From: Priapulus caudatus
Lineage: Eukaryota; Priapulida; Priapulimorpha; Priapulimorphida; Priapulidae
Direction: 5' to 3'
Assembly: GCF_000485595.1 (NCBI RefSeq)
Contig: NW_014577190.1
Span: 472,755-496,202 of the forward strand
DNA length: 23,448 nucleotides
Part shown: piece by piece, positions 18,080 to 23,448 of the stretch
How the letters are laid out: each line of letters starts with the position of its first letter
Numbering within the stretch: the stretch's first letter is position 1
The notes under the pieces: model-generated
What the model saw: only the letters and a program-made list of their open reading frames with translations
Database searches by the model: none
What the model was told of the DNA's origin: nothing
Program-made: the position numbers and the translations under genes

Positions 18080-19498
18080 CAGGCCCGTAGCCAGGGGGGG
18101 TTCGGGGTGTTCGCACGAACCCCCCCCCCTCCCCCGAGCAAAAGAGAGAAAAAAATTCCCCATTTGAAAATTTGCAAGAATTTCACCTCGGGTATGCACC
18201 AGATCGCTCCATTTTTAGCTCATCTGACATAGTCAGATGCAGCTTGTAGAATCGCATGATCGTCCGTCCGTGCGTCCGTCCGTCCGAGCGTCCGTCCGTG
18301 CGTCCGTCAACAGTTGGGCACAAATCTTAACCGCTCGACGTACGGTCATGATATTCGGAACGTGGGGGGGTAATCTGAAAACGAGTTGGGATGTCGAAGC
18401 TGGGGGTCAAAGGTCAAAGGTCAAGAGGTGTAAAAGAAGGGGGAATTCACTCCTTAACTTAAGGTATAGGGAGGAAATGCAGAATTGCGGCACAAATCTA
18501 AACGGCTCGACCTAGGCTTGTGATAGTCGGTGTAAAGCATCATGGTAGGAAAAGCCATCACTGTGCCGAAATTGCAGGTCAAAGGTCAATGGGCACAGGG
18601 CAGATTTTAGACATTTTCTGAGGACATGGTCGGACGGAGCGATTGGAAAACTTTTTTGTTTCAGCGGTGACCTAGCATTTTTATGGCTTTATTGAAAGGA
18701 CCATGAAATGTACCTTCTGCTGACATGCGAAGAGTAAGTGTCGGATAACCTTTTGACCCTCAAGAGGAGGGTTAAACATGGATTTGTTTACTGTCTGTTA
18801 GAAAGAATTTGACTGCCGGGTTTGCTAGAATCTATACATGCCTGGATGTATAAGGCTACAATGTCACAGTGAAATTACAAAAGCTAAATTTGGTTGACGA
18901 AGGTTTATGCTTCTTAAATCGTCTAATTTCAATGGCATTCTGTACTGTCAGTATGTTACATGTAACGTATGCCACTGGCAGTGGCCACTGCCAGTGCATG
19001 TGGTGGTGGTACTGTGTAGTTTTTGCCTGTGTTAATTGGTCACAGGTTGCAGCTCTCTATTGCAGCCTGTAGGCTTGCGTAGGTAAATGGATGAGTGCTT
19101 ACCTATTCTGACTTGCAAATAGTTGTTGCTACTACGTATGATGGGAGCTTCCATCTTTAATCTGAAGACACTTAAACGTACGCGCCATCTCGTGGCAACT
19201 TTCATAACGATCCCAACGAACATTCCTTTGAGAAGGTTCCTGATACCATCCCTGTGCATTCCACTGTTTCGGCGTGTATGTGAACACATTTGGTACTAAC
19301 AGGGTTTACTAGAATCCCACCACTCCACCACAGAGTCACCGCAGTAGACGTTAGATGAGCGCTGTCGCTCCGCGGCACTTGTAGTGTAATAATTGCAAAA
19401 TCTCCACGCCCTCCCCCTGCTCGGTCGCTTCGCGCCCTCACAAATTGCCAACCTATAAAAACGAACCCCCCCTCAATATAAAACTGACTACGGGCCTG
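18080..19498. mobile_element. Degenerate DNA-transposon-like insertion
   Basis: This occupies most of the 1.74 kb intron 18067-19808. The ends are caggcccgtagccag (18080-18094) and the complement ctgactacgggcctg (19484-19498). The words next inside are also complementary (a run of G then ttcg on the left, cgaacccccc on the right). The 6-bp word caagtc abuts both ends (18074-18079 and 19499-19504), a possible target duplication. CAGG-type termini are common in hAT elements, but those usually make 8-bp duplications, so the class is uncertain. The interior has a tccg array, ggtcaaaggtcaaaggtcaa (18404-18423), a 24-bp palindrome (18973-18996) and no transposase frame. Confidence 0.55.
18261..18308. 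repeat. CGTC/CCGT short tandem array
   Basis: About twelve tetramers of the cgtc type with occasional gcg interruptions, inside the element at 18080-19498. Low-complexity, not coding. Confidence 0.8.
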
Positions 19499-19808
19499 CA
19501 AGTCCATTTTAGTATGGGTGTTTTATACAGCATCGAGTATGTAATGATCATTGTGACTCAAACTTACTATAGGAAATTATGTTATTTTGTCATCATTAAC
19601 TTGTTATCTTGTTATCATCATTGTTTGCCAATGATGACTCCAATATATATTTACTACACCAAATAACTTGCTTGAATGTATTGTAATATCAAAATAATTT
19701 GACTTACGTGGATACGAGTTAATACTTTGATGATACTACTCGATAAGAACAAATTTAGTGTGATCTGTCCTATCGCCCCCTCAGCATGCAATCCTATTTG
19801 CGACACAG

Positions 19809-20476
19809 GTGGTAGGATGGGGAGATTTGACACTGGATACATGATCATGAACAGTCTCCTATGCCACGAACCAACTCTGAATACGCTGCCCATGGAGCGC
19901 ATTTGGTCGTACCTGGTACACGTTGCTTGCAAGCAAACCGGTCAACAGAGACTGAAAACAATAGAGCTCCTGCTGAGAGTTCTCAACAGCATGGGCTCAC
20001 CCGGCGACTCGTCTCAAAAGGCAGTTCACGATGATCGAAAATGCACCTCAGACACAGCTGACGATGTTTTCACTAAAGAGCAATTTGCCTCCAACACGGC
20101 TGAAAAATTGCACGCCGGAACGCAGCATACCTCAGGTGAGGCTGACAATCACTCGGGGGCACTTCAGTCGGGTCGAGTCGACCTGACGCTGCTACGTCCA
20201 CTGTGGCTGCTCTACGGCAGTTTACAGGAGAAGCAGCTGGACACGGGCAGCGCGGTGATACCGCAGCTGAACCGAGCGCTCACGGAGTTGTTTTACGTCG
20301 CTGAGGAGCGTGCGGGCGCGTGGAGCGTCGTCGATGCGTACCTCCTCGCGACTCACGACTACGCCGCGCTGCGCGACGTCGTCGCCGAGGTAGCCGTCGA
20401 TATCGCGGCGATTGGTGCCGCGATCGAATGCACGAACGCAGCAACAAATCTCTGCCGGCACTGCCTTGCAGCATGA
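19809..20476 (+). CDS. ZZEF1: ZZEF1 terminal exon with stop
   Basis: The acceptor is gcgacacag|gt, completing a Gly codon; the stop tga is at 20474-20476. It encodes GRMGRFDTGYMIMNSLLC, then LPMERIWSYLVHVACKQTGQ and QRLKTIELLLRVLNSMG. The vertebrate equivalents are GRFQTGFEILKQML, LPLAKIWEWLVGVACRQTGH and QRLKAIHLLLRIVRCCG. A Ser/Thr/Asp-rich insertion (about 20000-20165) follows, longer than in vertebrates. Then come LTLLRPLWLLYGSLQE and LNRALTELFYVAEERAGAWS, and finally IAAIGAAIECTNAATNLCRH, close to the vertebrate C-terminus. The protein ends CLAA. Confidence 0.92.
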
Positions 20477-20747
20477 TGCGTCGACAAAACCTTGCTTGCT
20501 TGGTTCGTGAACGGAGATCGTATCTTTTATATGGTGAGGGCAGCCATTAAGGAAATCTGTCGAAATGATCGTACCACTTAAACAATTCAGCATCACTCTT
20601 CTGTTTGTACGAATTTATAAAAGAGCCATCAAGAACATTTAGCAATTCGAATTTCAGTTATAAGCTGCCTCGTTATTCTAAGAGTTTCAGATGTAACCTC
20701 ATATATAATACAAACGTAAATACTTTTAGTATTGCTCGGCGTTGGTT

Positions 20748-20753
20748 ATTAAA
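20748..20753 (+). terminator. Candidate polyadenylation signal (attaaa)
   Basis: The attaaa variant lies about 270 bp after the stop and is followed by gtgtaaatg-type sequence. Canonical aataaa words occur later at 21720-21725, 21967-21972, 22575-22580 and 22585-22590. Which is used depends on the 3' UTR length. Confidence 0.3.
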
Positions 20754-21638
20754 TGTGTAAATGCCATGCACACTGTTGAATGAAGTGCTAGATACATTTT
20801 AGCAAGATTCTACATATTATAGCCAGAGCTCATGATGATACTGATGCTGCTCAGGCTCTTGATAGAACTGTTTTTTTTTTAATTCCTGACTCATGTAGTG
20901 CAACGGATTTCCACGTGCTTCACGTTTTAATTACCATTTTCTGAATAGTAATTTTATATTGAGTACTTGTGTATGCGCCTTTGTGCGTGTGTGCACGCGT
21001 GGCCTGTATGGTAAATATGTTTCTGTCAAAGGATATGCCCGTTCTAGGGTCTGGTAAAATGACAGTTTAGCAGTGAATAGTTTATCTATTGTGGGTGGCA
21101 CTGTCTGAGCTGTATGTACCTGTGATATTTTTTTAGTAATTGCTTTCCCAGCATTAATTAGATATGAATGAGTTTCAGCAATTGGTGTGGCAAGATAAAT
21201 CATGTGCTGTATAGAAATGATTGATTAACAGCACCAAAGAATTCTTGTGCTAGTCGGCCACTTGGCATGTTTCTATTTTACCCAGATACTTTTCTAAAGC
21301 ATCGATAAGTATTTTACGTTAATAGTGCTTGACAAGATTGCATTAAACTCATTTTTGCTGAGACGTGTTACCAGGCAAAGTTGAAGCTGTATCAGCAATA
21401 TCCAGCAAGCAAAAATTGTGTAGCTTTATGCATGGTTTTGTAATCGTTACTCAGCCATCAACAGTTGTTGTGCCAATGTATGTACTAACCAACTCCACTC
21501 TGTTAGATTTGTCAGTTTCTAGAGAGATTTATTAGATTAATATTGGTGATAATTTTGGTGCTTAGCTGTTGCATCATCATTGCTGGCAGCATTTAATGCA
21601 GCTAAAATCGCATGGAAACAAAGAGGCAATAGTAATAG

Positions 21639-21678
21639 CAGGGGTTAATAATGCAGAGTTTGTCATTATTAACCCCTG
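21639..21678. repeat. Perfect 15-bp stem-loop
   Basis: caggggttaataatg (21639-21653) and its exact complement (21664-21678) enclose a 10-nt loop. It could form a hairpin in a long 3' UTR, or be the tips of a small inverted-repeat insertion. No function can be assigned. Confidence 0.6.
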
Positions 21679-21978
21679 GTACATGGCAATATGGATCACT
21701 GATGTAATGTTACAGAGGTAATAAATGCTGCCTCTGATCTTGCTCACCATGAGCCATATTGGTAGCTCAATTGAATTGTTTTGCTAGTTTGTCAGCTTGG
21801 CTTAGGTTAATCGGACATATATATATTTGCCAATTTAGTTATCATGAAAATCCAATAATAATGAATCCTAGTCCAGGTATATCCCTGTAATCAACGTTTG
21901 TTTAATGATTTTCTGCATCTATTCTCATCAAACCATGAGATCGCTACTAAATGTAATTTTTTGTTAAATAAATATAAT

Positions 21979-22035
21979 ACAGTCAAACCTGTGTTAACTG
22001 TGTCACCTATCTATAAAAGACACCAGGAATTCCCA
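21979..22035. repeat. MITE-like fragment related to 4640-4790
   Basis: acagtcaaacctgtgttaac followed by acctatctataaaagacacc resembles acagtggaaccacccataaa and ctgtctataaaagtca in the intron 4511-4880. The two look like degenerate members of one interspersed non-coding family. Confidence 0.4.
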
Positions 22036-22574
22036 TTAAGTAGCCTGTATGAAGGTTGACTTTAGATAATATGATATTGAATCTGATACACAACTGATTA
22101 GTGCAGAATGCGTAAAAATTTATATTAAACATATCGGACTTGTTGTTGCCAGTTGTGTGTTTTCAGTATTAACTAAAATCGAAGAATTAGCTATATTGGA
22201 TGCCGTGTTACAGTTGTTTGTGCATAAATTTGAGACTAACCGATGGGTTGTTGCCCCAGATATGTTCGTAAGGCTAAAGCCACCCTAGACTAAGAAAAGG
22301 CAATGATCAAAATGCAGACACAACACTAATAGTGGTGGATAATGGCAATAGCATATCAATCTGTGTCTGTGAGATATTGTATTTAAATTAGCACAAACAT
22401 GTACGTAGGAATATTCTCAATGCAGTACAAATGCAAAGCAAACCTGCAGATATGGTGCTTCAGTTTGTACATGGAACTGAAGTTTTGTTGATTAAATATA
22501 ACTTGTAACTGAAGACTGAGCAATCAGCACGATTCTTGCTGAGGTTTTTTCTGTGATCATTTATTAAAAAAATC

Positions 22575-22590
22575 AATAAAATTCAATAAA
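22575..22590 (+). terminator. Tandem aataaa polyadenylation-signal candidates
   Basis: Two aataaa hexamers, ten bases apart start to start, in an A-rich context about 2.1 kb after the stop. They would imply a long 3' UTR. In AT-rich DNA such words arise by chance. Confidence 0.25.
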
Positions 22591-22837
22591 TATAAAAATG
22601 ACCATGAAACGCTGCTAGTATTATATACAAAATTTTACTTCATGCATAGATAAATCTGATAAATAATGCAACTCGTTAATGGCATCAAAATTTCTGCTGG
22701 GAACAGTAAGTTGCAATGACGGACAGGCTTTGAACATGAAAACAGGATCTTATTCCTTAAAAAACAGTTTTACATTACTGTCAGATATACGATAAGACCA
22801 GCACAGTTTGTCTGTAGCTAGTCTCACATATTCAGGC

Positions 22838-23040
22838 ATGTTCTGGTACATAGACCTTGCAGGTTCGCTCTGGTACATAGACCTTGCAGGTTCGCTCTGG
22901 TACATATAGCTTGCAGGCATGCTCTGGTACATAGACCTTGCAGGCATGCTCTTGTACATTGACCTTGCAGGCTTGCTCTTGTACATAGACCTTGCAGGCT
23001 TGCTCTTGTACATAGACCTTGCAGGCTTGTTCTGGTATAC
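22838..23040. repeat. 27-bp minisatellite, about seven units
   Basis: The unit is about 27 bp and contains tggtacatagaccttgcagg, with substitutions between units but no length changes. Because the period is a multiple of three, more than one minus-strand frame is open across it, one reading PARSMY-type nine-residue repeats. The open frame continues into CT-rich sequence, where it reads Arg/Glu repeats. Openness is therefore not evidence of a gene. Confidence 0.85.
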
Positions 23041-23097
23041 CTTGGTGCATATTGTTACTTCTCGGCTTCTCTCTTCTCGCATTTTATAACCCCCTCC

Positions 23098-23448
23098 GTG
23101 TCTCTCTCTCTCTCTCTCACGTTCTCTATCCCCCCCCCCCACTCTATCTCTCTCTCTCTCTCTCTCATCTCTCGTCTGCTCTCTCTCGCTCGCTCTCGTC
23201 TCTGCTCTCTCTGCTCACGTTCTCTACCCCCCCCCCCCCTCTCTCTCCTCTCTCTCTGTCCTCTCTCTCTCTCTCTCTCTTTCTTCTTCTCTCTCTCTCT
23301 CTTCTCTCTCTCTCTTCTCTCTCCTCTCTCGTCTCTCCTCGCTCTTCTTCTCTCTCTCTCTCCTCTCTCTTCTCTCTCACGTGTTTCTCTATCCCTGCCC
23401 CGCCCCCCCCTCTATCTATCTATCTCTCTCTCTCTCTTCAGTTTTATC
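23098..23448. repeat. CT-rich low-complexity tract
   Basis: Pyrimidine-rich sequence dominated by tctc repeats, interrupted by poly-C runs at about 23131-23140 and 23227-23239 and near 23400, extending to the window end. The block with cacgt-ttctct-atccccc recurs about three times, so the tract contains a longer-period repeat. Arg/Glu frames on the minus strand are artefacts. Confidence 0.85.

Larger units (their letters stand above)
1878..20476 (+). other. ZZEF1: ZZEF1-like gene, 3' portion (15-exon chain)
   Basis: This is the span of a multi-exon gene whose spliced product resembles animal ZZEF1, a very large protein with an N-terminal EF-hand and APC10/DOC domain, CUB-like domains and tandem ZZ zinc fingers. 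ZZ fingers are known peptide-binding modules, and the vertebrate protein has been reported to bind histone H3 tails; the role here is inferred from family only. Exons: 1878-2047, 3468-3612, 3884-4129, 4295-4510, 4881-5669, 5971-6163, CUB exon (8211-9041, broken; clean version at 202-1034), 10158-10478, 11368-12296, 13283-14543, 14843-15259, 15942-16751, 17298-17459, 17799-18066 and 19809-20476. All junctions are phase-compatible. The total is 7428 nt with the clean CUB exon, about 2475 residues. That agrees with the roughly 2960-residue vertebrate protein lacking its first 400 or so residues. The identification comes from memory of the family; no alignment was run. Confidence 0.88.
20477..22830 (+). 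other. 3' UTR and downstream AT-rich DNA
   Basis: The stretch following the stop has no supported coding on either strand. Its features are candidate polyadenylation signals, a perfect stem-loop at 21639-21678 and a MITE-like fragment near 21979-22035. The 3' UTR end cannot be fixed from sequence alone. Confidence 0.65.

Noticed and set aside
22838-23040. CRISPR-like array of regularly spaced repeats
   Set aside because: The units are directly tandem with no unique spacers, and the genome is animal.

Overview
The window is eukaryotic and comes from an invertebrate animal whose phylum I cannot assign. It holds one large plus-strand gene split by canonical introns, with no operons or bacterial signals. 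The spliced protein matches ZZEF1, the zinc finger ZZ-type and EF-hand domain protein. I recognised this from memory of the vertebrate protein: two adjacent ZZ fingers, two CUB-like domains and many collinear short motifs. Fifteen coding exons can be chained in phase from 1878 to the stop at 20474-20476. With the clean CUB exon placed in the chain they total 7428 nt, an exact multiple of three, or about 2475 residues. The N-terminal part (EF-hand and most of the APC10/DOC domain) is not here and should lie upstream.

Layout. 1-1729 is a clean copy of the CUB-domain exon with its flanking intron, and it lies in the wrong place relative to the gene order. 1878-6163 holds six exons that follow the DOC domain. 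6164-8210 is an intron with a small inverted-repeat element containing telomere-like repeats and a 1.4 kb foldback-like element. 8007-9710 is a second copy of the CUB-exon segment, in the correct place but riddled with small indels. 9714-10040 is a MITE-like element. 10158-20476 holds the remaining eight exons: an exon with a GC donor, a helical linker exon, the ZZ-finger exon, three exons of conserved C-terminal sequence, the second CUB-like domain, and the terminal exon. 20477-23448 is the 3' UTR and downstream AT-rich DNA, ending in a 27-bp minisatellite and CT-rich low-complexity sequence.

The main result is about sequence integrity. Exon order and intron phase show that the CUB exon belongs between 6163 and 10158. 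The copy sitting there is frameshifted, while an intact copy sits upstream of exon 1878, where the end of the DOC domain is expected. The duplicated unit begins just after the foldback element and ends exactly at the MITE. This fits a repeat-bounded contig placed in the wrong position, with its true gap filled by error-prone or alternative-haplotype sequence. A real duplication with decay is the alternative. I see no undescribed multi-gene system; the other points of interest are the non-coding inverted-repeat structures in the introns.
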